A stretch of 13,482 nucleotides of DNA, taken from DATGKD01 sp035294855 (lineage in GTDB: Bacteria > Actinomycetota > Acidimicrobiia > Acidimicrobiales > UBA8190). A program made the translations under genes and the position numbers. The DNA lies in the NCBI GenBank assembly GCA_035294855.1, contig DATGKD010000156.1:1-13482 (forward strand). Reading direction: 5' to 3'. Positions within the stretch are counted from its first letter, which is position 1, and every line of letters starts with the position of its first letter. Positions 5,879-12,123 of the stretch are shown here, one piece after another. The notes below the pieces were generated by a model, which searched no databases, was not told where the DNA came from, and saw only the letters and a list, made by a program, of their open reading frames with translations.

Positions 5879-6484
5879 ATGCGCATGGTGCTCGCCACGG
5901 CCAACCGCGACAAGGCCGCCGAGATCGTCGCCATCATGTCCGAAGCCGGCGGGGCCCGGATCGAGCTCGTGGCGCGTCCCGACGACGTCGGCCCGGTGGA
6001 GGAGAGCGGCGACACCCTGGAGGAAAATGCCCGGCTCAAGGCGCGGGCGCTGCTGGAGGCCACCGGTCTCCCGGCCGTGGCCGACGACACCGGTCTCGAG
6101 GTGGACGCGCTGGGCGGTGCGCCCGGTGTGCACTCGTCGCGCTTCGCCGGCGAGCACGCCTCGTACGACGAGAACGTCGCCAAGCTCCTGAGCGAGCTGG
6201 ACGCCGTCGGCGCGCACGGTGACGACGCCCGGCGCGCCCGGTTCCGGACCGTGGCCATCGCGTGCTTTCCCGGGGGTCGCGAGGTGGTGGCGCACGGGGT
6301 CGTGGAGGGCACCATCGCCGAGGAGCGCCGCGGCGATGCGGGCTTCGGCTACGACCCCGTCTTCGTCGTCGACGGGGGCTCGGGCCGCACCTACGCCGAG
6401 ATGCCGCCCGCCGAGAAGAACACCCGGTCCCACCGGGCCCGCGCCTTCCGGGCGCTCGCCGTGGGGCTGTTTTCCGCGTCCTAG
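5879..6484 (+). CDS. rdgB: XTP/dITP diphosphatase (Ham1/RdgB family)
   Basis: RdgB hydrolyses non-canonical purine triphosphates (XTP, ITP, dITP) to monophosphates and so keeps them out of nucleic acids. Signatures: ATANRDK at 6-12 (the T-x-N-x-x-K nucleotide motif), LEENARLKARAL, DDTGLEVDALGG at 69-80, SSRFAGE, GFGYDPVF at 155-162, and AEKNTRSHRARA around 178. The protein is 201 aa, normal length. ATG 5879 (or ATG 5885) sits at the conserved start of the first strand. GTG 5834 is in frame, overlaps the rph stop as GTGA, and would add 15 weakly conserved residues. GGAGGA (5843-5848) lies 30 nt before 5879, too far to serve it, so the start is unresolved. It is the last gene of the murI-rdgB run. 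Confidence 0.94.
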   Translation: MRMVLATANRDKAAEIVAIMSEAGGARIELVARPDDVGPVEESGDTLEENARLKARALLEATGLPAVADDTGLEVDALGGAPGVHSSRFAGEHASYDENVAKLLSELDAVGAHGDDARRARFRTVAIACFPGGREVVAHGVVEGTIAEERRGDAGFGYDPVFVVDGGSGRTYAEMPPAEKNTRSHRARAFRALAVGLFSAS

Positions 6485-6488
6485 CCGT

Positions 6489-6502
6489 CGGCGTGGCCGC
6501 CG
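6489..6502 (+). terminator. Weak candidate terminator after rdgB
   Basis: CGGCG (6489-6493), loop TGGC, CGCCG (6498-6502) forms a short GC hairpin 4 nt after the rdgB stop. There is no T-run. The whole 6485-6616 gap otherwise shows only a ribosome site for the next gene. In DNA this GC-rich, a 5-bp stem is weak evidence. Confidence 0.25.
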
Positions 6503-6616
6503 GCCGGGGAGACCGTGTCCCGGGCGCTTCGGCCCTCACACTTCTCTAACCGCGGGCGAATGCTCCCTTTACCCCTGCCCGGTTCAATTCGGGGGCAACG
6601 GACGAAGGAGCGAACG

Positions 6617-7195
6617 ATGGAACCGAGTCCCCGAGCGATCTTCCCGACCCGGCGGCGCCGGATCATGGCGGCGGCGGCTGCCGCCACGGCGTCGGTGGCG
6701 GGGGTGGGCGGGCTGGCCTACGCCCTCACCTCGGGAGGCGCCAACGTCAGCCCCACCGCCGTGACCGTCCCGTCCTCGGGGGCCACAGGCGCGTCGGTGC
6801 TCGCCGGCGGCCCGTCGAACGCCCCCGGGCGCGGTCGGGGCCTGCGCGGGCTGGTGCGTCGTGCGGTGCACGTCGAGGTCGTGGTGCCGAAGAAGGGCGG
6901 TGGCTTCCGCACCCTCGAGATCGACCGTGGGACCGTGACGGCGCTGTCCTCTTCGTCCATCACCGTGACCCCGCCCGGGGGCCGGGCGCCGGTGACCGCG
7001 GCGATCACCTCGACAACACGCGAGCCCAAGGGCGCGCCCACGATGTCCGAGCAGGTCGTGCTGGTGTCCTCGGGCGGTGACGCGTTGGCGCTTCGTCCGG
7101 TCCGGAGCGCTCCGGGCGCCGCCCCGTCGGCGGGCAACTCGGGCGCCGGGGCGTCCGGTGCGTCAGCGCAGACGCCACTCGACGCGCTGACCTGA
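6617..7195 (+). CDS. Small exported or membrane-anchored protein of unknown function
   Basis: The protein is 192 aa, beginning at ATG 6617 with AAGGAG (6605-6610) 6 nt upstream. Residues 11-16 are basic (TRRRRI), followed by an Ala/Gly/Val-rich hydrophobic stretch to about residue 38 (ending LAYALTSGG). This fits a signal peptide or N-terminal anchor without a lipobox cysteine. Residues 40-75 are Ser/Thr/Gly-rich linker. The core, about 80-160, is beta-rich: VHVEVVVPKKGGGFRTLEIDRGTVTALSS, then SITVTPPGG. The G-T-V-T-A-L-S-x-S-S-I-T-V pattern resembles DUF5666-like OB/beta-barrel repeats, which is a suggestion only. The tail is Gly/Ser/Ala-rich. The last 33 nt overlap the end of the convergent crotonase gene. 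Confidence 0.8.
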   Translation: MEPSPRAIFPTRRRRIMAAAAAATASVAGVGGLAYALTSGGANVSPTAVTVPSSGATGASVLAGGPSNAPGRGRGLRGLVRRAVHVEVVVPKKGGGFRTLEIDRGTVTALSSSSITVTPPGGRAPVTAAITSTTREPKGAPTMSEQVVLVSSGGDALALRPVRSAPGAAPSAGNSGAGASGASAQTPLDALT

Positions 7196-8023
7196 GGCGA
7201 AGCGCTTCTGGCCCTCGGCGAGGGCGGCAGGGTCGTTCCCCAGTCCTACGAACGCCCATCCCAGGCCGAGGGCCTGCCCACGTGAGAGTTCTCGGCCCGC
7301 CCACAGCGCCCGCAGCGTGCCCTGGACGGCGACCGGATGCGCCTTGGCGATCACGCCCGCGGCCCATCCGGCGCGTTCGTTGAGCTCGTCCCGGGGGACG
7401 ACCTCGGTGACCAGCCCGATCTGCAGGGCGCGCTGGGCGCTCATGCGCTCCTCGCTGCCGAGCAGCGTCAACCGCACCAGGTCGCCGAACGGCATGCGCC
7501 CGGTCATCTGCAACGGCTCGAACGAGGCCGCCATGTTGAACGTCAGGTGCGGGTCGAAGAACGTCGCGTGCTCGGCGGCGATGATGAAGTCGACCTCGCC
7601 GAGCATGTAGAAGGCGCCGCCGCACGCGATGCCGTTGACCGCGGCGATGACCGGCTTCCAGAGATCGTTGCTCTTGGGGCCGAGGTTCTCACCGGGGTCG
7701 TCGAACATGAACGGCGTGGTCCCGGAGCCGATGCTGACCTCGCCGTGCGATCCGGGCTCCGCCGGCGACCCCTTGCCGGTGCGCCCCGGGCGGGGCCCGT
7801 CGGCCAGTGACTCCATGCGGTCGATCCCGGTGCAGAACGCCTTGTCCCCGGCGCCGGTGAGCACCACCACGCGGACGTCGTCGTGACGGCGGAGCCAGCG
7901 CCACAGGTCGCGCAGCTCACGCTGCATGACGGTGTTGAACGCGTTGAGGACGTCGGGCCGGTTGAGCGTGACCCACGCCACGCCACCGGATTCCTCGTAC
8001 GCGAGGGTCTCGAACTCGGGCAT
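7163..8023 (-). CDS. Crotonase-superfamily protein lacking the hydratase Glu pair
   Basis: The 286-aa protein has the crotonase fold: N-terminal VAWVTLNRPDVLNAFN (15-30), the first oxyanion-hole segment AFCTGIDRM (62-70), the second NGIACGGAFYMLGEVDF (130-146), and a C-terminal MSAQRALQIGLVTEVV helix region. Compared with rat enoyl-CoA hydratase, Glu144 (in GGGCE) aligns with Tyr139, and Glu164 (in QPE) aligns with His159 of FFDPH. Both acid/base residues are therefore absent and ordinary hydration is unlikely; isomerase, hydrolase or C-C lyase chemistry is possible. A long insert rich in Gly/Pro (about 74-120) lies between the two oxyanion segments. ATG 8023 has AAAGG 8 nt upstream. It is divergent from the MaoC gene at 8193 and convergent with the gene at 6617. 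Confidence 0.88.
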   Translation of the reverse strand: MPEFETLAYEESGGVAWVTLNRPDVLNAFNTVMQRELRDLWRWLRRHDDVRVVVLTGAGDKAFCTGIDRMESLADGPRPGRTGKGSPAEPGSHGEVSIGSGTTPFMFDDPGENLGPKSNDLWKPVIAAVNGIACGGAFYMLGEVDFIIAAEHATFFDPHLTFNMAASFEPLQMTGRMPFGDLVRLTLLGSEERMSAQRALQIGLVTEVVPRDELNERAGWAAGVIAKAHPVAVQGTLRALWAGRELSRGQALGLGWAFVGLGNDPAALAEGQKRFASGQRVEWRLR

Positions 8024-8192
8024 CACCCCGGCCTTTCGACGGCGCGTCCCACGGCGCGGTCGCGGGCACGGTACCAGGGGCCGCGCGGCCGGGGCACACC
8101 GCCAAATCGCACCCCGCACCGCCCCCCGACTACCTTGCCTGTTCGACATCGGCCCGGGAAGCCCCGGCGCCGCGCTGCGTTCGGGAGGAAGC
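8024..8192. promoter_or_regulatory. Divergent promoter region, crotonase / MaoC operon
   Basis: This 169-bp gap separates divergent genes and should hold both promoters. On the plus strand TACCTT (8131-8136) fits a -10 box, about 57 nt before GTG 8193. On the minus strand TACCGT (8073-8068) fits a -10, about 45 nt before ATG 8023. Neither has a convincing -35. I see no clear operator; the palindromes present (GGTACC at 8070-8075, GCCGCGCGGC at 8080-8089) are short and expected in GC-rich DNA. Confidence 0.35.
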
Positions 8193-8687
8193 GTGTCGGA
8201 CGACGAACTGCGCAAGGTCATCGGCAAGCCGATCAGCAAGCAGACCGTGGTGATCGAGCGCGGCCCCGTCGCCAATTTCGCCACGGCGGTGTGCGACCCG
8301 AACCCGGCGTACCGCGACCCCCGCGCCGCGCAGGAAGCCGGATTCGACGCCATTCCCGTGCCGCCCACGTTCCCGTTCGTGATGCAGACGTGGGGTGATT
8401 TCGCCGAGCTCCAGCCGGCCGAAAAGCCCGCCGGCAACGCCATGGGCGAGGTGATCGGCCCGCTCATGGCGAAGGGCGGCATCATCCTCCACGGCGAGCA
8501 GGAGTTCGTCTACAACCGCCCGGTCCTGGTCGGTGACGTCCTCACCGGGGAGGGGCGCATCGTCGACGCCTACACCAAGGAGTCGAAGGGCAAGACGATG
8601 ACGTTCGTGGTGACCGAAACCGTGTGGCGGGACGAGAAGGGCGAGCCCGTCGTCACCACGCGTTTCAACGTCATCCACCGCGCCTGA
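8193..8687 (+). CDS. FAS1-type MaoC-like dehydratase (HadA/HadC-like)
   Basis: The 164-aa single hot-dog protein is of the MaoC N-terminal/FAS1-like dehydratase family. Residues from about 20 (TVVIERGPVANFATAVCDPNPAYRDP) match the HadA/HadC-type start, followed by IPVPPTFPFVMQTWG and the C-terminal EQEFVYNRPVLVGDVLTGEGRIVDAY strand pair. The catalytic Asp/His of the R-hydratase motif is not present here, as in HadA and HadC, which need a HadB-type partner. The likely partner is the gene at 11609. GTG 8193 has GGGAGGAA (8183-8190) just upstream. It opens a same-strand run of four genes; doxX-like follows after 42 nt. Mycolic-type fatty-acid elongation or a bulky acyl-CoA hydratase are both possible roles. 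Confidence 0.88.
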   Translation: MSDDELRKVIGKPISKQTVVIERGPVANFATAVCDPNPAYRDPRAAQEAGFDAIPVPPTFPFVMQTWGDFAELQPAEKPAGNAMGEVIGPLMAKGGIILHGEQEFVYNRPVLVGDVLTGEGRIVDAYTKESKGKTMTFVVTETVWRDEKGEPVVTTRFNVIHRA

Positions 8688-8729
8688 CCGGACGTCGGCC
8701 GCCGTACTCGTAAAGGTGCCACGAGCGGG

Positions 8730-9179
8730 ATGAGGACATCGGTCCTGAACGGCCAGCAGTGGGTCGCCGTCCTCCGCATCGGCCTGGGACTGTGGTGGCT
8801 CGAGAGCTTCCGCCACAAGAACCTGGAGGCCTGGATCCGCCGTCAGGCGGGGATCAAGTGGGCCGCCGACATCGCCGCCAAGCACCGGTGGGCCTTCATC
8901 GGCCGCGGCTTCGAGGCTGTCGTGAAACCGCGACCCCAGGCGATGACCTGGGTGGTGCTGGCGAGCGAGTTCTCGCTCGGCGTGGGTCTCACCCTCGGCT
9001 TCCTCACGCCGGTGGCGGCCTTCGCCAGCATCGCTCTCAACCTCTTGTACCTCGTCCTCATGATCCACGATTGGGCGGAACAGGGGCAGAACCTGATGAT
9101 GATCCTCGCCGCCGTCGTGGTGCTCGGCACCCACGGCTGGCAGACGTGGTCCCTCGACCACGCCATCGGGCTCTTCTGA
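8730..9179 (+). CDS. DoxX-family integral membrane protein
   Basis: The 149-aa protein has four hydrophobic segments at about 9-25, 71-92, 94-114 and 120-137, with an amphipathic KNLEAWIRRQAGIKWAADIAAKHRW stretch between the first two. The layout fits the DoxX/DoxD (TQO small subunit-like) family. Members are linked to quinone-reducing sulfur oxidation in archaea and to redox or membrane-stress complexes in mycobacteria, but the role here is unknown. ATG 8730 has no strong ribosome site (ACGAGCGGG precedes it). Its placement between a dehydratase and an acyl-CoA dehydrogenase hints at an electron-transfer or membrane function tied to acyl-CoA oxidation, which is inference only. A 15-bp tandem duplication spans its stop. 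Confidence 0.82.
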   Translation: MRTSVLNGQQWVAVLRIGLGLWWLESFRHKNLEAWIRRQAGIKWAADIAAKHRWAFIGRGFEAVVKPRPQAMTWVVLASEFSLGVGLTLGFLTPVAAFASIALNLLYLVLMIHDWAEQGQNLMMILAAVVVLGTHGWQTWSLDHAIGLF

Positions 9180-9204
9180 GCCACGCTGGTCTGAGCCACG
9201 CTGG
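9175..9204. repeat. Perfect 15-bp tandem duplication across the doxX stop
   Basis: TCTGAGCCACGCTGG occurs exactly at 9175-9189 and again immediately at 9190-9204. The first copy contains the doxX-like stop codon TGA (9177-9179); the second carries the same triplet just downstream. Two identical copies with no divergence suggest a recent replication-slippage event. The encoded protein is unaffected. Confidence 0.9.
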
Positions 9205-9267
9205 ACCGACCCGGCGGGACGAGGGGCACGACGAGCACCCATTTCAGAGAGCAGGGAGGCCGGGCGC

Positions 9268-11505
9268 ATGCCCATCGGCATCGGAGAGGACCACGAGGAG
9301 CTGCGGCGCACCGTCCGCCGGTGGCTCGAGGCGCGCTGCCCGCCGTCGGTGCCGAGGTCGGCCCTCGAGGCCGAAGCCGAGGCGATGCCACCGTTCTGGG
9401 ACGAGCTCGCCGCTCAGGGCTGGCTCGGCATCCACGTCGCAGAGGCATACGGCGGACAGGGTTTCGGGCTCCTCGAGCTGGCCGTCGTCGTGGAGGAGAT
9501 CGCCCGGGCGGTGGCGCCCGGGCCGGCCGTTCCCACCATGCTGGCCGCGGCGGTCGTCATGGCGAGCGGCGCCGACGGCGCCCAGAAGAAGAGTCTCCTC
9601 GCCCCGCTGGTCGACGGTTCGTCTCCGGCGGCGGTCGCGCTGACCGGGGCCGGGATCCTCGAAGGCCAGACCGACGCGGCCGGGGGGTTGGTGCTCCACG
9701 GCACGCTCCGACCGGTGCTCGGCGGGGCGCTCGCCCGCCGGGTGCTCGTGCCGGTGGCGGTCCAAGGCGACGGGCCCGCGGGCGCCGGCGCGGCCATTCG
9801 CTGGTGCTGCCTCGAGATCGACGGCGCGGAGACGTCGGTCGAGGAACTGCCCAGTCTGGACCCGACCCGACGCGTCGGCCTGCTGCGGGTGGACGGTGCC
9901 GCCGTCCCCGCCGAACACCAGCTCCCGGAGGTCACCGACGGGCTCGTCCGTGACCTGGCGCTCGTCGTGGCTGGCGCGGAGTGCGCCGGCGGGGCGCGCT
10001 GGTGCCTCGAGGTGGGGACGGACCACGCCATCCACCGTCAGCAGTTCGGCCGTCCCATCGGGCAGTTCCAGGCGATCAAGCACCGTCTCGCCGACATGCT
10101 CGTCGCCGTGGAGCAGGCCACCGCGCTGGCGTGGGACGCCGCGCACGCGTTCGACGCCGGCGACCGCGCCCAGGCCGGGCTGTCAGCGGTCCTCGCCGGC
10201 GCGTTCTCGCTCGACGCCTACGTCGAAGCCGCCAAGTCGTGCATCCAGATCCTGGGCGGCATGGGCTTTACGTGGGAGCACGACGCGCACCTCCATCTCC
10301 GGCGGGCGCTGTCGCTCAGGCAGGTGCTCGGCGGCGGCGCGCCCCTGCGCGTCGAGGCCTCGCGCGCCGCGCTCGACGGTCAACGGCGCGCGCTCGTGAT
10401 CGAGCTGCCCGAGGACGCCGAGCGCCTCCGGGCGTCGGTCCGGAGCGCGGTGGCCAACGTCGCGTCCACCGAGGACCCGGCCGAACGGCGCCGGCGGCTC
10501 GTGGAGAGCGGGCTGCTCACGCCGCACTGGCCGGCGCCGTGGGGACGCGGGGCGGGCCCGGTCGAGCAGCTCGTCATCGACGAGGAGATCGCCGCCGCGG
10601 GGGTGGTGCGTCCGAACCTCGCCGTCGGTGCCTGGGCGCTGCCAACGATCATCGCCCACGGGACGCCCGAGCAGCAGGAGCGCTGGGTCGGGCCCACGCT
10701 GCGCGGCGAGCTCATCTGGTGCCAGCTCTTCAGCGAGCCCGGTGCGGGCAGCGACCTGGCGTCGCTCACGACCAAGGCCACCCGGCGCGACGGCGGCTGG
10801 GTGCTTCAGGGGCAGAAGGTCTGGACCTCGCTGGCCACCCGGGCCCACTGGGGCATCTGCCTGGCGCGCACCGACCCGAGCGCTCCCAAGCACGAGGGCA
10901 TCACCTACTTCATCGTCGACATGCACAGCGCCGGCATCGACGTCCGTCCCCTGCGGGAGATCACCGGGGCGGCGATGTTCAACGAGGTCTTCCTGACCGA
11001 CGTGTTCGTACCGGACGACTGCGTGGTCGGCGAGGTCAACGGCGGCTGGGCGCTCGCCCGGACGACGCTCGCCAACGAGCGCGTCTCGATGGCCTCCGGC
11101 GCCACGTTCGGCTACGGCATCGAATGGATCCTGGGGTCGCTGAGCGACACGCAGCGTCAGGACGCGGTGGTGCTCGACGAGGTCGGCGAGCTGCTGGCCG
11201 AGGCGCAGTCGATCGCGCTCCTCGGGGCCCGCACCACGCTCCGGTCGGTGTCGGGTGTCGAGCCCGGGCCCGAGGCGAGCGTGCGCAAGCTGCTCGGGGG
11301 GGAGCACGAGCAACGGGTCCAGGAATTCGGTCTGGGCCTGCTCGGTGCGGAAGGGGCCACCACCGAGGGGGATGCCGGGCGATGGAGCCGCGGCTTCCTC
11401 TCGACACGGTGCCTCACCATCGCCGGGGGGACGAGCGAAGTGCAGCGCAATGTCATCGGCGAGCGTCTGCTCGGGCTGCCCCGTGACCCTGAGCCCCCGG
11501 GCTGA
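9268..11505 (+). CDS. Double-domain (fused) acyl-CoA dehydrogenase
   Basis: The 745-aa protein contains two acyl-CoA dehydrogenase modules in one chain, like the long mycobacterial FadE34, FadE6 and FadE22. The N-terminal half (1 to about 375) starts with EDHEELRRTVRRWLEARCP and has FAD-binding RQQFGRPI (257-264) plus GGMGFTWEHDAHLHLRR near 330-347, but no SEPxAGSD motif. The C-terminal half (about 385-745) has FSEPGAGSD (488-496), GQKVWTS, FNEVFLTDVFVP, and Glu604 in LANERVSMA, the place used as catalytic base in IVD/LCAD-type enzymes. The MCAD-type YEG glutamate is replaced (A719-G720-G721-T722). One complete active site is thus shared between halves, as in the heteromeric ChsE-type dehydrogenases. 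GGGAGG (9254-9259) supports ATG 9268. It likely oxidises a bulky acyl-CoA. Confidence 0.93.
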   Translation: MPIGIGEDHEELRRTVRRWLEARCPPSVPRSALEAEAEAMPPFWDELAAQGWLGIHVAEAYGGQGFGLLELAVVVEEIARAVAPGPAVPTMLAAAVVMASGADGAQKKSLLAPLVDGSSPAAVALTGAGILEGQTDAAGGLVLHGTLRPVLGGALARRVLVPVAVQGDGPAGAGAAIRWCCLEIDGAETSVEELPSLDPTRRVGLLRVDGAAVPAEHQLPEVTDGLVRDLALVVAGAECAGGARWCLEVGTDHAIHRQQFGRPIGQFQAIKHRLADMLVAVEQATALAWDAAHAFDAGDRAQAGLSAVLAGAFSLDAYVEAAKSCIQILGGMGFTWEHDAHLHLRRALSLRQVLGGGAPLRVEASRAALDGQRRALVIELPEDAERLRASVRSAVANVASTEDPAERRRRLVESGLLTPHWPAPWGRGAGPVEQLVIDEEIAAAGVVRPNLAVGAWALPTIIAHGTPEQQERWVGPTLRGELIWCQLFSEPGAGSDLASLTTKATRRDGGWVLQGQKVWTSLATRAHWGICLARTDPSAPKHEGITYFIVDMHSAGIDVRPLREITGAAMFNEVFLTDVFVPDDCVVGEVNGGWALARTTLANERVSMASGATFGYGIEWILGSLSDTQRQDAVVLDEVGELLAEAQSIALLGARTTLRSVSGVEPGPEASVRKLLGGEHEQRVQEFGLGLLGAEGATTEGDAGRWSRGFLSTRCLTIAGGTSEVQRNVIGERLLGLPRDPEPPG

Positions 11506-11608
11506 GGCGACGCGGGAATCCTTGTCGACACGGCCGTTTTCGGACGTCCACGTTTGACAGTGCGGGGAGGGCCCGCGCAAGCTGCGTGACCCGGTCAGGA
11601 GGGATCAG

Positions 11609-12034
11609 ATGGGCGAAGGCACACTCAAGTTCGGCGAAGTCAAGGAGGGCGACGAGGCTCCCGTCAAGCGCCACACGCTGACGCGCACCGACCTCGTCCG
11701 CTATGCCGGTGCCTCCGGTGACTACAACCCGATGCACCACGACGAGATCCTCGCCACCGCGGCTGGGCAGCCGAGCGTCTTCGGCCACGGGATGTTCTCG
11801 ATGGGACTGCTCGGCACCGCGCTGACGGACTTCGTGGGGCCCGGCAACGTCACCAACTACAAGGTCCGCTTCTCACGTCAGACGTGGCCCGGGGAAGAGC
11901 TCGCCACGCGCATCGTCGTGACCGGAAAGCGGGTGGAAGACGGCCGGCATCTCGTCGACCTCGAGTGCAGCCTCGCCAACGCGGACGGAGAGGTGAAGGT
12001 CGTCGGCGAGGCCACGGCGGTCGCGACGGCCTGA
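11609..12034 (+). CDS. MaoC-like (R)-hydratase, HadB-like
   Basis: The 141-aa single hot-dog hydratase carries the full hydratase-2 motif YAGASGDYNPMHHDE, with Asp38 and His43 as the catalytic pair, and GHGMFSMGLLGTALTDFV downstream. HadB of M. tuberculosis is 142 aa with the same motif. It would dehydrate or hydrate (R)-3-hydroxyacyl thioesters, probably as a heterodimer with the non-catalytic MaoC half at 8193. ATG 11609 has AGGAGGG (11597-11603) at good spacing. A TTGACA hexamer at 11554-11559 could mark a separate promoter in the 103-nt gap after the dehydrogenase gene, although no good -10 follows at 16-18 nt. It is the last gene of the plus-strand cluster. Confidence 0.92.
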   Translation: MGEGTLKFGEVKEGDEAPVKRHTLTRTDLVRYAGASGDYNPMHHDEILATAAGQPSVFGHGMFSMGLLGTALTDFVGPGNVTNYKVRFSRQTWPGEELATRIVVTGKRVEDGRHLVDLECSLANADGEVKVVGEATAVATA

Positions 12035-12040
12035 TCCTGA

Positions 12041-12084
12041 ACGCCCGGTGGACGTGCGGTGCCGGGACGGACGCCCGGTGGACG
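12041..12084. repeat. 14-bp direct repeat in the convergent intergenic region
   Basis: ACGCCCGGTGGACG occurs exactly at 12041-12054 and 12071-12084, a 30-bp period. The second copy forms most of the loop of the hairpin at 12058-12098. It begins 6 nt after the HadB-like stop. Confidence 0.85.
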
Positions 12085-12098
12085 AGCGTCCCGGCACC
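12058..12098. terminator. Strong 12-bp hairpin, likely bidirectional terminator
   Basis: GGTGCCGGGACG (12058-12069) is the exact reverse complement of 12087-12098, with a 17-nt loop. It lies between the convergent genes ending at 12034 and 12124, so it can stop transcription from either side. There is no T-run on either strand. Confidence 0.7.
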
Positions 12099-12104
12099 CT
12101 GAGG

Positions 12105-12120
12105 GCGCCCCGAAGGGCGC
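12105..12120 (-). terminator. UUCG-tetraloop hairpin after the lipoprotein gene
   Basis: On the minus strand GCGCCC-TTCG-GGGCGC forms a 6-bp stem closed by C-G on a UUCG loop, an unusually stable RNA tetraloop. It starts 4 nt after the lipoprotein stop codon (12124). Flanking CTC/GAG bases can extend the stem past a small bulge. A terminator or 3' stabiliser role is likely. Confidence 0.65.
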
Positions 12121-12123
12121 TCG

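Noticed and set aside
10183..11580. 465-aa minus-strand open frame antisense to the acyl-CoA dehydrogenase
   Set aside because: Composition mirrors the third-codon-position bias of the sense gene, there is no recognisable domain, and the sense gene is unambiguous.
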